A stretch of 64,000 nt of DNA. Source: Diphasiastrum complanatum. Lineage: Eukaryota > Streptophyta > Lycopodiopsida > Lycopodiales > Lycopodiaceae. The stretch lies in contig CM055107.1 of the NCBI GenBank assembly GCA_029204225.1, forward strand, positions 18,002,718-18,066,717. The letters run 5' to 3'. The translations under genes were made by a program, and so were the position numbers. The notes under the pieces are model-generated. The model was not told where the DNA came from. It was given only the letters and a program-made list of their open reading frames with translations, and ran no database searches. Positions 1-12,188 of this stretch are shown in pieces; position 1 is the first letter of the stretch; the number at the start of each line of letters is the position of its first letter.

Positions 1-1530
1 TCAAGGAGGTTGAATAAGAGATAAAACATGCCAACATGGTGAGTCTTGTATTGAATGGGCTACTCAACATTTCCATCATTTGTACCATCACAAATGTCTC
101 ATGAAAGGATTTCTAACCACGAAGAGATTTAAGTGGTATCTCTGTTCAAGAAGTTCTTGATAATTAGTATTAGCCATACAATTACAAGGTATGAGTCATC
201 CTCAGAGTGCCACAAGCAGAAGGCGCAGATATTGCACCACTGTAATTCAAAAACCTTGAAACTCAAGAAGGGCATAGCAGTACACAATTCATGTACTGCA
301 GCTATCTTAAGCTACAACTTTAAACTGTATGAAGAAACTGTGCAAAGCATCTAACTACTACCTCTTATTTTAAACAAAGCTGATAATCAATTGCAGATAA
401 ATTTCATGTCACATATTTAGTCTTTGGAGCTTTTCTGAAGAGTCCATTGAACGTCTGCACTAGAGCATAGAATGCTTTTGACATGATTGTGTATGTCAAT
501 TTCAGGAACTCAAAAGTCGTAGAAAAATACATTATAACAAGTTTGCCATCAATCAAGTTTTCTGGTTGTGATTTACAGCAATCAATAACTGATGAACCTA
601 TGTTATAGATGCCTATGGGGCCAGATAATTCGAAAATATGGATGCAAGTGATCTTCACAAACTGGAATATCTTTGTCACATCGTATGTTGTGACTTGTTA
701 CTATTTTAATGAGCCTAACTTAGCCTGAAATAATAGGTAAGTTCTGAACATATCAGTGTTTGTAGTGTTGAAAAGGAAGAAATTTGTGAAGCAACCTTCC
801 ATTGTTGATATATCCCTTGAGTATAAGACTATACAAGACTTGGATACACTACTTGAAACGCAATAATTTATTATCCTCCCACCATAAAGTTCAACAAAAA
901 CTTCTCAAACAATCATTATATTCTCAAAAACTGACTTATAATATGCCAATGGAGTCTGGATGGCATGCTAGCTCATTTCTTGAAGCAGGTGCAAGTTGCA
1001 TTGAAAACAATGTCCATACTGTAGGAAAAAGATGTTGTATGCATGCTGCATGATCTTATAGTTGTATGGCATTATAAAAAAATGATAGATAATAAAGACA
1101 GACTGATACCACACAAGATGTAATTGAAAGAAAAGATAAAACTTTGTCGATAGATGAACGTACAAATGCAAAGACCTTACTGCGCTGGACTTATTTACAG
1201 CTATGTTATTATGCGAAGCTGCTGCTCGCCTTACGCCCCAATGCAAGATGTTAATTGCAAAGCTAGGTGTGCACCTCATTTCTATAGCAGAATACATTGG
1301 TGGTAGGTCCACCAACCAAGAGAGGGTCTCAGATCCTAGGACCTCCACCAACCTAGGTACTGCACTCCTCAATACAATATAGTATTGATGGCTCATATTT
1401 GATGTTGTTCATGCACGTACATGGAAGTAATACGATGGTGAAGTAGATATATGATTCATAGCATTGAGTCATAGGGGATACGGAGTACAAGGTAACTGAC
1501 ACAAGAAAGACAACTTCTCTAACAACCCCC
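1..1530. repeat. Segmental duplication, copy 1 (partner at 12189-17662)
   Basis: Bases 1-515 match 12189-12730, bases about 706-975 match 17257-17490, and bases about 1376-1530 match 17508-17660, with only scattered differences. Copy 1 has two blocks missing from copy 2: about 190 bp at 516-705 and about 400 bp at 976-1375. Copy 2 instead carries a retrotransposon and about 330 bp of other sequence at the first position. The homology reaches base 1, so the duplicated unit extends beyond the window. Apart from the exon-like stretch at 404-661 I see no gene in it. Confidence 0.85.
404..661 (-). pseudogene. Exon-like open frame of unknown protein
   Basis: On the minus strand a splice-acceptor-like TTCCAG precedes an open frame of about 86 codons that starts FVKITCIHIF and ends in APKTKYVT and a stop. 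It has no low complexity and reads like protein (for example LSGPIGIYNIGSSVID), but I do not recognise a family. Its last third, around SKAFYALVQTF, recurs in copy 2 of the duplication (12655-12730) and, as short pieces, in the inverted repeat near 9.16-9.28 kb. This suggests fragments of one expressed exon have been copied repeatedly. No upstream exon was found. Confidence 0.3.
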
Positions 1531-2259
1531 AAATGGCTAACTTCATGCTCTACAGCTAATATGTCTCTTATGAAGCTTAAAATTTCAATTGCTCATTGAA
1601 CCTCTGACACAGTCATGATTAGTTACTTTGAATGGAGGATTGAACTCCTCGATACAATTTGCTACTGATAGTGAACTTAATAAATTGTCCATTTATGGGA
1701 CTTGGATCATCTTAAAACTGGTCCATGTTGAACTCGAAAACCATAGCGTTCATCTAAATGCATACACCCAAGTCCCATCACCAACGACATATGAAATTGC
1801 AAAAAATGGTTTGAAGGACTATAAAATTCATCAAACTTTTCAAGGAAACGTACATACCTACAAAAAATCATCATGAACCACCTCCAATGTTCCCAAAGTT
1901 GAGCCCGCACCCTATACATGAGTCCTGCAAATTAATACAAAATAAAGCCATATAGTCGTGGGCTTTTGGTCTAATGCAAAAAATGCAGGAGTCTGACCAC
2001 TTCACTCCCCGAGGACCAACAACATACAATGTTGAAGATTATGAATGCAAATATACAAAGTTACCCTACATAACTAGAGCCTAGTATCAGGGATGTAAAT
2101 GATAGGAAAGATTTAGTAACATAGTGTTCAAAATGTGCTACTCGTATAGGGATTTCATGTCCATCAAGCAAATACAAAGTGTCTGGCAAGAGCCTTGTGT
2201 ACACGCCGTGCCTCAGTATCAACTATGGAATGACTAAATTGTTGTCTGTAACCTTCATC

Positions 2260-3205
2260 ATGGTCATTGGTGACCTACTAGAGAATTTGTATCATCCACA
2301 TCTTTTTTATCTATCATTATGTTGTGCAGTAAACAGCATGCTAGCACAACACAAGGTACTCGTGCAAGCTGTGGGTTCGTCATCGGTCTATGAAGGTATC
2401 TCCAAACAACTTTCAACCGACCAAATGATTGCTCAACCACCATTCCAATTGAGAAATGTTTGTAATTGAACTGATCATATATAGAAGCCAACCTTGTGCC
2501 AGAAATAGAATAATCATCCAAGGAGACATGCTATAGCCTGCATCGCCAATCAGTTCCCTAATATTCTCTCCTTGTAATTGAATTGTTGGGCTATTGAGCC
2601 GTTGACAACCCTCTACAAGCGCTCGAAATGTTGATCTGTTAAAAATGCGAGCATCATTCACTGAACCAGGAAACCCAGCGAAAATGTCAAGAAATCTCAT
2701 GTTTGAATCCGCAATTGCTTGTACAACCATGCTATAGTTTTTGTCTTTGTCAAACCAATCAGTGGATCTTTGACTAGCAGGCAAATCAAATGTGATATGG
2801 GTGAAATCTATGGCTCCACAAACCTGTGGCAAACCATGCAAATGCCCAAACGCATCTTAAGGCATTTTCCTCTGGCCAAGTTAAATGCTGGAGCCCTCTT
2901 TTTGTCAGTGCCTTCACAAAATTCCATATAATCCTTGAAACTGTTGAGTCAGACATCCCAAACATCTCACCAACTGACAACAAAGAATCTCCAATTCCCT
3001 ATCTTCGTAAAGCTACTGCAACCTTCTTTTGCACTTCCAAGCTTCTTCTAGGGATATCTCTCAAACCGACAGGTGGACCACTACGCAAATCTTCGACTAG
3101 TAAATCGCATACATACAAAAAGGTGTCGGTTGATAGTTTGAACGTTTTCCTGAATCTCTTAGGGTCATCCACCATAACTTTCAAATTGATCCCACCAATG
3201 TAAGG
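2260..3205 (-). pseudogene. PIF/Harbinger transposase (DDE_4 family), broken
   Basis: Read on the minus strand, pieces follow in family order. First comes an N-terminal part (DDPKRFRKTFKLSTDTFLY, 2999-3184), then a helix-turn-helix-like part (SVGEMFGMSDSTVSRII, 2786-2983). Next is the catalytic core with CGAIDFTHI (first D), FPGSVNDARIF (second D) and ELIGDAGYSMSP (2413-2841), and last VVEQSFGRLKVVWRYL with the third acidic residue E (2264-2521). All three DDE residues are present, but the frame is broken by an in-frame TAG just after ALRR (near 2997), a frameshift near 2840 and another near 2518. The terminal inverted repeats and 3-bp target duplication typical of the superfamily were not located. 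No Myb-like partner gene lies beside it. Confidence 0.85.
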
Positions 3206-3209
3206 AACG

Positions 3210-4812
3210 AGGCTTTATGTACCATGGTCAATAATTGACACCTTCGATTGCCTTATTTAACACGTTGCTCTCCACCAACACACAAATCGTATCTTCATAT
3301 TCCATGAGACAATTGACAATCGCTCCAGTAGTAGTCATTCCTCATTTGGTCCCATGCCTGGCCCCACACCTACCAACCGTCATTGACTTCTTTTGGATGG
3401 TTCATTCAAGCTCGTAATTGTTGGAATTGAGTTGGAGAACTACATTCATTGATGATGCAGCGGCAACCATAGAAGCAAACAAGACCGGAACATCAGAAGC
3501 CATTGTTCAGGGAGCAACTAGAACACAAATTGCCAATGCCAAGGCCAAGGATGAAATATCGTCTCTGCAAGTGGGCTGAAACACATTTGATTGCACCTGT
3601 AGACGAAGAGGAACAACATACTGCATGACTGTGACAAGAAAGGAATGCATTTACATAATCAGAAAAAAACTTGAAACCCCAAATCATGCATTTTGAAGCA
3701 CAAAACATCAGCATTGAATCCCTGAACTTTCAAATCCCTAAAACCTAACAAAAATAGATTCAGTAAAACAAATCTGGCATGCTCAATTGCTCCTGTCACC
3801 GCAAAATTTGATGCTATTGTCAGAAGGCAGAGTGCATCCAGATTTCAGGGTGGGAACCACCAGGATGTCACATAGAACAAGTTCAATAAATGCAACTGCA
3901 CACTACCATGCCAAAGGAACAAGAAGCTCAGAAGATGTACACCATCCCAGAAAAAACAAGATCAGGTAAAATTGTTGCTGCTGCCCACCAGGATATCAGA
4001 GAAAAGATCTTTGCAAATTGTTGCCCAATGCCCACCATCAATTTAGCTGCCAGCACATATCATTTTCTGCCATTGTTGTTGATCTTCTTCTGTCTCTGCT
4101 ACTGCATTCAACCAGTTTGCTGGACTGTTGCTGCTGCTGCACAGTGTTCTGATGCTCAGGAGTGCAAGTGCTGGACTGCCACTGCTGCTGCATGATTGTT
4201 GCTGCCCGACCTGCTCAGAGTTCTTGCAAGCTACTGCGGTTGCAATATTTGATATCAACTTGTCATTGACGAACATGTTGACCTCTTGTCAAATTGGATC
4301 ATCTCTGGACTTGGCTATCCACCATCTGAAAATGTGGGCCTGATCTCCAAGCCCATCACAATCTTTCATAAATATGCCAAGACAAGAATGTTCTTCATCT
4401 TGAAACACCATGCTTGATAGTTGATACCAGCAACTTTGATAGACTCACTCAAGACCAAAGAATCAAATTTAGCAACCATCTTGCTACTAGAAAATTGAAA
4501 TTGTTGCCACAACCAAAAACCTTGAGATAATGGAAAACTAGAGTATTTAAAAACTAATGATAAAAGATTATACGCGGCGAATGTGATGAGCCAAGTCCAT
4601 AACTGGTAGAAATAAGGAGTTCTCTCATAAAGTCAACTTCAGAGCTCTGTTCAAAATCAATCTAAAGCTAAAAGTCATTTTTATAGATGGTTTCTTGCTT
4701 CATTCCAAATGTCAAAACAATCACAGGTGATTGGGACTCCTACCACACGTAATTAGATTAGTATAGGCAAGTCTATTACATATGAGATGGACCCCTCAGT
4801 GGTTAATCTAAG
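3210..4812. other. No recognisable gene; CTG/CAG-rich patch
   Basis: Short open frames here (for example about 4040-4340 on both strands) come from CTG/CAG-rich sequence and match no family I know. I see no splice-consistent exons or repeats above background. Confidence 0.4.

Positions 4813-4847
<35 letters not shown>
4813..4847. repeat. (TG)n microsatellite
   Basis: About 17 uninterrupted GT dinucleotides. The sequence from here to 5730 is AT-rich and holds no gene I can support. Confidence 0.95.
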
Positions 4848-4848
<1 letters not shown>

Positions 4849-5734
4849 TGGAAAGGTTATCACACATATAGAATGTTCACTATTTTCCACCTAGCTTCAA
4901 AACAATAAGATTGAGCTTTTTTAATAAAATTTAGTAGTAATTGCTAGAAATTAGCTTGGATGTCAACTCCCAAGATCAACAAGTAGTTGTGTATATTATT
5001 ATGTTTTTTTAACTCAACCAAACATCGAATTCTTGCGTCACTTCGTTTCATGGTGTCTTGACTTTCTTCTACATGTGCTTAGCGACTCAAGACGTTTGAT
5101 CTATAATAGAGAAGTTTGGATTGATCAGCGAAAGGGACTTCTTCTCACTTTTCTCCACTAATAGTAAGTTGAATTGTGTACCTATTATCTAGATCCTTTT
5201 ACAAGACCATAGATATGATTTAGTCTCTCCTGATTTTTGTTGAGCCTTAAAAGCTAGGAAACAATCAAGAAATATGTAAAAATAACGGAAACAAGTTGGT
5301 GCTAGAAGAGAGAGAAATGACTTGAAAATGTTCGACTCCACAACCCAATGGACCAAGCATGGATATTGAGGTGAAAATACCTTTTATAATTTTAAAGAGA
5401 TTGTTAGTTTGAACTTTGCAAAGATGAGAGCAGATGGCATTTCTTTATTGAATGCTTGTACTGATAAAAAGTACTAGAAGCCAGAACAAAAAGGCCACAA
5501 AGACTGTGCATGTCCTCCTCTGCCTGGTCTCTCGGTGGCAAATCTGGAACCTTTGCCACATCGATCTCATCGAGATTAATCTACGCACATGTCACAATGC
5601 ACATTGAAATCAAGATAAAATTTGGAGGGCCGACAAAAGTTAAAATTTAGCTACAGTCTACTATGATCTATCTAGTATCTACTAAATGGGATCACATGTT
5701 AGAAATTATAATATATGGCTTACCTAGATAGGCT

Positions 5735-6825
5735 CTATGGTGGGTTGGCGTGTACGTACACCAACCTCTCCAACTGTGCGGAGGAGAGTTGATTCCTCTT
5801 CTTCGTGTGAATCAAGGAATGGACACTCCAGTTTCTCTCAGAAGCGACTGCACTGCAGTCCCGTGAGAGAATCCTGATGGCAAGACGACGCAATTTGGGG
5901 ACATCAATCCCAAACTTCGACCACCATGATACAGGACGCAACTGGCTTAAATCACAGTTCAAGGGGGAGTTAGTAGTTGCAAGTTATAGCCATCTTGGGA
6001 CCTGATTCCCATGCAAGTTATGCAAGTAAATAAATGCAGCTATCAAGTTAGTAGTTACTAGTTACTAGTTACTAGTAACCAACAATCTGATTGAGTAATT
6101 GTGCAGTAAAATGTGAAGTTTAAACTGTAATGGACCATCGTCAGTTATTACCGTCTCTCAAAAGCGTCGGGCCAGTGGCGAACTTCAAGGTCTCCTGCCT
6201 GAAAATCTAGAGCTCATCCAGCAGGTTAGCCTGCTTGCGTACATTAGGATAAACTCGGGAGATATAGGCATTCCAGCCATCCCTGAGCTCCCTATATGTG
6301 TATTGTTGCTCACTCCTTCAAAGTAGATGGAGTATGTGGCATGCAGGGGCCTATGAAACCACTCCCACCTACTCTGCCAAAGGAGCCGGACCTCCTCAAG
6401 CCTGCAAGACACGTCACACATTAATAATTATAGTACATACTACATTCTTCAATCATGAAATGATGATTCAAACATTACTTACAACTTATAACTTAGAAGT
6501 TAGTACCAACTAGTAACTAGTAAGACTTAAGTAATAAGCGTCGGCGATGTACCTCGCCCAGCCTGTCCATAAACTCATACAAGAGGCCCAATGTGCAGCC
6601 CTCTCGATCTGTAAGGCGCAGGACAGTGTAGATAGGTTGTAGGCCCACCACAATGGATCGTGCCTCATCCCAAAATGCACTCGACATAATGGTCCGCTCG
6701 AATCTCTTACCCCTGGGCTCCTGTGATGGCCCCCACTGTGCCCACTCAATGGCAACAACCATCTGCCTCAAGCCCTGATGAACTTTCAGCAGTCGTGCCA
6801 AGACCATGAACATAAATGCAAACAT
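5735..6825 (-). pseudogene. hAT transposase fragment, family 2 (C-terminal half)
   Basis: Three minus-strand exon-like blocks follow the order of the hAT element at 37.6-40.2 kb but are clearly diverged. Block 6517-6825 contains LRLTDREGCTLGLLYEFMDR, matching LRMADSEGSTLGLVYELMDR of the intact copy. Block 6185-6421 contains LEEVRLLWQSRWEWFHRPLH, matching TELKFIWETRWNYFHRS. Block 5735-5962 contains ILSRDCSAVASERNWSVHS followed by NQLSSAQLERLVYV, the hAT C-terminal dimerisation region with the conserved E of the catalytic triad. Intron spacing resembles the intact copy. The BED finger and the first two catalytic aspartates are missing, and a solo LTR begins about 50 bp beyond the 5' side of the fragment. 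It represents a second hAT lineage in this genome. Confidence 0.75.
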
Positions 6826-6874
6826 GCATAGGGCACAAGTGACAAGTTCAGAGTTTTGACAACACAGTACATGT

Positions 6875-7273
6875 TGTTAGGAGTTAATGGTTAATTTATT
6901 GATTGTAGAGGCCAGCCTGCGTGCTAGAAGGCCTATTTCTATTTTCAGTATAGGTACTATCTATTTTTAGTATAGGTACCTAAGTTAGTACCAATTTTGC
7001 TAGAATAGTATAGAAATCTATATTAACTAAGATAGCATAGATTTCTATTGTTAAGACTTCATAATTAGCATTCCAATTGCTATTGTAGAAGGATAGCTTT
7101 TGCTTTTGAGTATGGGCAGTCTCTATAAGAGCAGATGGGCGCCCACCTCCATTGTCATCTCAATTTCCAGTTTTTGAAGCATAGCTTCTTGCAGTCCATC
7201 TTCTTCCTCTTGTGATTGATGTTTTGTGTAAGTACTAATAAGATTAGTTTACTCCGATTTTTGAATTCTATCA
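6875..7273 (+). mobile_element. Solo LTR (copia-like), copy A
   Basis: About 400 bp starting TGTTAGGAGTTAATGG and ending in TCTATCA. An inverted, slightly diverged copy lies at 46741-47113, and nothing outside these limits matches. The 5' flank CATGT and 3' flank CATGC agree at 4 of 5 bases, consistent with a 5-bp target duplication. A TATA-like TCTCTATAAGAG is seen near 7120. No retrotransposon internal domain or primer-binding site adjoins it, so it is best explained by LTR-LTR recombination. Confidence 0.65.
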
Positions 7274-7354
7274 CATGCATGAATCATGTTGCATTGCATT
7301 GAACATTCAAGAGTAGGTACAGTGAACCCATGTTGTACTGAGCAAAAAAAAAAC

Positions 7355-7393
7355 CGCGTTCCGGGAAACCCTAATGGGAAATCCCGGAACGCG
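7355..7393. repeat. Perfect GC-rich hairpin
   Basis: Arms CGCGTTCCGGGA (7355-7366) and TCCCGGAACGCG (7382-7393) are perfectly complementary around a 15-nt loop, and a run of A precedes the left arm. It lies about 80 bp after the solo LTR. No product is recognised. It could be a remnant terminus of a small DNA transposon. Confidence 0.7.
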
Positions 7394-7499
7394 ATCCAGA
7401 ACGTGTTTTGGAACGTGGCCTACAACTATGCGTGTTGTGTTGCTCACACAAATATGGCAACTCTATGCAGCCCTCATCCATGAATCCATCGCCGCTACA

Positions 7500-8810
7500 A
7501 CCTGCTCCATGAATTAGAAAATGGCGGGGAAGTGCTATATCTACAATCGATAATCGATGGAGTGCAAAAGCAGCGAGGAAGAGAACTCAAAAAGAGAGGT
7601 GAGAGTAAGATGCATAAGCTTGTTGATGGCCCAATTAAACCACCTATCAAGAGGGAGTTGGTCGAGGATGTAGAACCTTCTATAAAGAAGGTACTTTTTT
7701 GTACACTCTTTACAACGGGGAAGGCCCCCGTCCTCCTCGGGCCTTCCTCACGAAGACATAGATAGCCTTTGGGCAACTTCCTTGATGCATGAGGACATCA
7801 TGCCGCTGGATGTTGTATCTAAGACTCATCATCGTTGGATCTGGTCATACATGTTCAGATTTTGACAGGTTTGTAAGAGTTAACCATTAAAATAACTAGT
7901 GTGCCACTTGGCAAAATCTTAATGATTAGGGGTGAAATAGTCGTAAACGCAAGCCCTTGCCTGTTGTCTTGCTTTTTCACAGATGTAGTTTGGTGGGCCC
8001 CTCGTGTCTTAGTGACACTAGGTGATGAAAAGCCCAGCACGGCAGGATTTTATCTCAATCGTTCAGATTATGCCACGCTTATAGCATAACACGTGGCAAA
8101 ATCCATTGGTGGGGCGCAGTGCCTGGGAAAACCAGCATAGTCTAGGAATGGAACCGACAACTTTTCTAAAGAACCGACTTCAGAGATATAATGGAGGATG
8201 TTGACTTCTTAAAAACCGAAAAAAAATCTACTTTGTAGGAAATTTTATGGTTAGTAAAATACATGTAGGATTCTAAATTGTTGGCTTTTGAATATACAAG
8301 ATGCATGTAGATTATTATAGTACTTCAAGAAACCACATAAAATTTTGAAATGGGTAAGTTCTACATTGCAAGTGCTCAATCTTTCGCACAATTTTTTTAT
8401 TTAAGTTACGTTTGTAAACCTATTGATACAAGGCTAATTTCTCACCTCATAACACATTTTTCCATGAAAGTAATTGTTGGACCGAGCTAAGTTGATGCCC
8501 AAGAAAAATAGTTGGATGCCAAAGATCCTTGAGATTTATGAAAAAAATTTATTATGATAAACACAATTTAGGAAATCAAAAATAGTTTTAATCGATGCAC
8601 TATTTTTTTTACAAGGCTAGCTACTATAAACAGCAATCTTTGATAGTTCTAAGATTTTAGACTGCAACATTTTTGAGTTGAAAGTTTAGAAAGACGTACT
8701 TTTTAAAAGCCAAACACTGGTGGGGGGCGTGAAGTATATGTTGCCATCGCGCCCTTTCCGCTTTGAAGTAGCCATTTGGCGGGGTAACGTGCACACCAGT
8801 GGATGTGTCA
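7500..8810. other. No gene recognised
   Basis: Short open frames (for example 7532-7765) match nothing I know. The rest is AT-rich with no clear splice structure or internal repeat. Confidence 0.35.
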
Positions 8811-8822
8811 CTCTGTCGCACG

Positions 8823-9613
8823 CACCAGTGGCTGCGTCTCTAATCCTTGCAAATTCGTAGCAGGAAAACGATGGAGAACGACTTGGAATAAAAAATCAAA
8901 GATGTAGCACCCGTGCCCTCGCCTGTTGCTCCAGCTCCACCAGCTCCCTCTCCTGCACCTAATGCTCCCCCTCATGTGGATGGGGTCCCCAGGTTCAGAC
9001 TCGTTAGGCGCTGCATCATGACAATTGTAGATTTTATTTTGCCTTGTGTGCCTTTGTTTATTTGTGGGAACATAATATTTGCAGCGCAAGAAATTAAAAA
9101 GACAAAGCATGCGATCGAGCCGGGAGTGGAAGCTCTCAAATCTGGAGTGGAACCTTGAATGCCTGCACTGGAGCATAGAATGCTTTTAATAGCTCTCAAA
9201 TTTGGAGTGGAACCTTGAACGCCTGCACTGGAGCATAGAATCATGTTAAAGCATTCTATGCTCTAGTACAGGCATTCAAGGTTCCACTCCAAATTTGAGA
9301 GCTTCCACTCCCGGCTCGATCGCATGCTTTGTCTTTTTTATTTGTTGCGTTGCAAATATTATGCTCCCACAAATAAACAAAGGCACACAAGGCAAAATAA
9401 AATCTACAATTGTCATGATGCAGCGCCTAACGAGTCTGAACCTGGGGATCCCATCCACACGAGGAGGAGCATCAGGTGCAGGCGAGTGAGCTGGTGGAGT
9501 TGGAGCAGTAGGCGAGGGCGCAGGCGCTACATCTTTGATTTTTTATTCTAAGTCGTTCTCCATCGTTTCTTGCTACAAATTTGCAAGGATTAGAGACACA
9601 GCCACTAGTGCTC
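8823..9613. repeat. Long inverted repeat (foldback element)
   Basis: The left arm (about 8823-9180) and right arm (about 9255-9613) are inverted copies with high identity over about 360 bp. They share the block encoding FRLVRRCIMTIVDFILPCVP on opposite strands. Near the centre the left side carries a roughly 60-bp unit twice (9138-9180 and 9190-9240, around GAGTGGAACCTTGAA), while the right side carries it once. The open frames in the two arms (8913-9158 plus, 9276-9458 minus) mirror each other and are not independent genes. The unit includes a short piece of the exon-like sequence found at 404-661. A transcript across it would fold into one long double-stranded stem. Confidence 0.85.
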
Positions 9614-9619
9614 GCGGCA

Positions 9620-10270
9620 GAGTTCGCCCCAGGCTCTCACAGGAATCAACTTTGAGAAGTTAGTTTAAAAAATGTACTTGCATTTTTTATTTATTTGCAT
9701 CAATGAATTATAAAAAACAAAATACAATTTATTACCATGAACAAAGTGCGTACACAATGTTATTAAGAGATATGGACATAAAAAACTATAACAAACAAAA
9801 TTAGATATCCATTTCAAATCGATCTTGCACTATTATTAATAAAAACAACCATATTAATTTTAACAAGAGAAAAAACACAAAACATCAAATTTTCATCGAT
9901 CGAAAGTATTTCATATACTACTAAGTGAAAAAAATTCCAAATATCCCCAAATTTTTAACATAAGAATATTTCAATTTAATATTTCTTGTTTTCAATATAT
10001 TTGTTAAAATTGCAAATACATGTTCATTAAAAGATTCTTTCAGTTTTTTTTCCTAATGTTCATTGTTGGAAACCGAAATTTTTTGAAATTGTGTGTGTTA
10101 GTAGTCAGTAAAGTTAGTTGTTATGGAAGTGGCAATTTCCTTCCAAAATATAAAAGTTGGGAGATTATGCATGTCTCCTGAATAAAGTCGGAACTTTAAA
10201 AATAGAGATTTATAATTGCAGATTGCATTTCGTGTTCCAAAAAATCTACGTTTCCAATTTCTGTTGCACT
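9620..10270. other. AT-rich, no gene seen
   Basis: Mostly A/T-rich sequence with no open frame of interest, no tandem repeat and no recognised terminus. Confidence 0.4.
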
Positions 10271-10271
10271 C

Positions 10272-10664
10272 TTACAACTCAAGGGTGATGTGGGACCTGC
10301 TGTTCAACTTGAAGGCCCTCTTCTCTGATGGGCTCAACTCAAAAATAGAGGATCTTCCACTTGGGAATTTTTTTTCGTAGTCCCATACCTTGCGAAAGTC
10401 GCTTGTCAACAATTCCCACTTGTCCTTGCATTGCCAGCATGACTCCTCCATGGCATACCACCTCTCCCTATCAGTTTGATGCAAGGCCTTTGCACGAGCT
10501 CCAAGTCCATTCCAAGGACCTTTTTTGTACACCCGACCTGCGATGCTACCTTGCTGGGTGCCATAAGGCAGTGTTCTCAAGCTCCCTATCATCAATTTTG
10601 GCATTGTACACTTGACCTTCAGTGCCCACTTCAATTGGTACCTCATAATGAGAGCGAGATTCTG
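10272..10664 (-). pseudogene. Trihelix (Myb/SANT-like) DNA-binding exon fragment
   Basis: An acceptor-like ATATTTTCAG precedes the frame on the minus strand. The open frame contains SCWQCKDKWELLTSDFRKVW followed by DYEKKFPSGRSSIFELSP, the pattern of the third helix and following tail of plant trihelix factors (QC..KW..L..DF.K). The start of the exon reads more like protein in a different frame (HYEVPIEVGTEGQVYNAKID), so a frameshift near 10550 is likely. The region before the third helix is not recognisable. No other exon was found nearby. Assignment rests on the short motif only. Confidence 0.4.
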
Positions 10665-10699
10665 AAAATATTAAATCTTGTTACGTCCTAACTGCAAAC

Positions 10700-11715
10700 G
10701 AGAATATAATATGATTGGACACAAAATTGGCTCCCCCAAACAGAAACACATGCATTGAAATGAAATTGTCTGTAGGCTAGCTGCAGGCTGTACTTAAAGA
10801 TTTTTCTCTGTAAGCTATCCTGGAAGATGCATATTCTATATGCAACTTTGGCTAAAAATAATACTTCCATGGCTAGTAATTTGTCCCATGTGAATATATG
10901 GGGTGACCCTGAACCCAAAACCTGAAACAAAATCATAATTAGAACACTTCATGTGCTTGCCTTCAGTGAGATGTCTTCTGTTCCCTGCTTCATGATCAAG
11001 GAATACAATTGCTCGGGAATTCTAAATCAGCTTCAAAGGAGCTTCAAAAATTAAACTATAATAAAATCAAAATCCAGATCATCTTTAGAGGCACTTTGAA
11101 AAGGAAGGTCATTATGAAAAACACTTGTAGCAGTCATGCAAATGTCCCCACCTTAATCTGAGAGCATATGGAAAAGGACAGACAACAATATAACAAATGT
11201 ATTTCCAACAAAGGAGCAGCTACGTGGATGTGCAAATAAACCTCCTGGCTTATATGACTGGTTGATGGATTTGAACAAACCAAAGTCTGGAACCAATTCT
11301 CAGGCTAAAAGAGATCAATATGAAGTTTGAAGTAAGATTTTGGCCTTAAGATATCAACTCGCTTTTTAACAAAATTCTTGCAATGATCATAGAACACGAA
11401 ACAGAGAGAGAATGGAGATGCATCAAGTTGCAATAGTCAAATGACTTACGAATGTGATTGGTAACTACGAGCATATATGGGATTATTATTAGTAGATTGT
11501 TAGAACAATCCTACGCACTAAAAGCAAAAAAACCCAACACATTTTAAACCCTTATTAACTCTCAAATTTGAGCATCGGTTAATGCATTCTACATTTACCT
11601 TATTCCAATGGTCAGCTCGACTACAAAGCAAAAACAGAGGCATTCACAAACCTTGAACTTCAAAGCAAAAACACCTAGTGATAGCCCATTCATCCATCAC
11701 CCTCAACCTGATGCA
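10700..11715. other. No gene recognised
   Basis: No splice-consistent coding sequence or notable repeat is seen between the trihelix-like fragment and the tandem duplication. Confidence 0.35.
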
Positions 11716-11720
11716 TTGGT

Positions 11721-11882
11721 AAATTTGTTCAATTGGTCACCTGCTAAAAAGGTGGAATGGTGCTTGTATCAAGGTGGAGCCCACCAAGGATGCTGATAAC
11801 ATAAATTTGTCAATTGATTACCTGCTAAAAAGGTGGAATGGTGCTTTGTATCAGGGTGGAGCCCACCAAGGATGCTGATGAC
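11721..11882. repeat. Tandem duplication, about 82-bp unit
   Basis: Two units run from about 11721 and about 11803. Both contain ACCTGCTAAAAAGGTGGAAT and GGTGGAGCCCACCAAGGATG. They differ at a few bases and a small indel. Confidence 0.9.
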
Positions 11883-12188
11883 TCTGAGAGTGTGTGTAGA
11901 AGTACCAAAATGGTAGAAAACAGTTGCTGCTACTTTGATATTCCCAAAAAGGTAAAATATGTATGGATGGAGCCCACTACTCAGCTTCCAATTCCAGCTC
12001 TGCTTTCTGCTGCCAGCGGTCCCGATGAAATGGAATGAACGATGAACTGCCAGCTGCCCACACACCACACCTGACAATGTGAGCTTGTGCATCTACGTTG
12101 AGCAGAAGACTGAGAGTTTGATGATCGTTGATCAGGCAAAGGATCAATATGTCCTACTTGACAAGGATCAAGGAGACAAAGGACCAAC

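Noticed and set aside
4040-4343. Cys/Leu/Ser-rich open frames on both strands
   Set aside because: Caused by CTG/CAG-rich sequence; no domain, signal or splice context.
8913-9458. Two genes encoding similar proteins on opposite strands
   Set aside because: They are the two arms of one inverted repeat, so the similarity is not independent evidence of coding.
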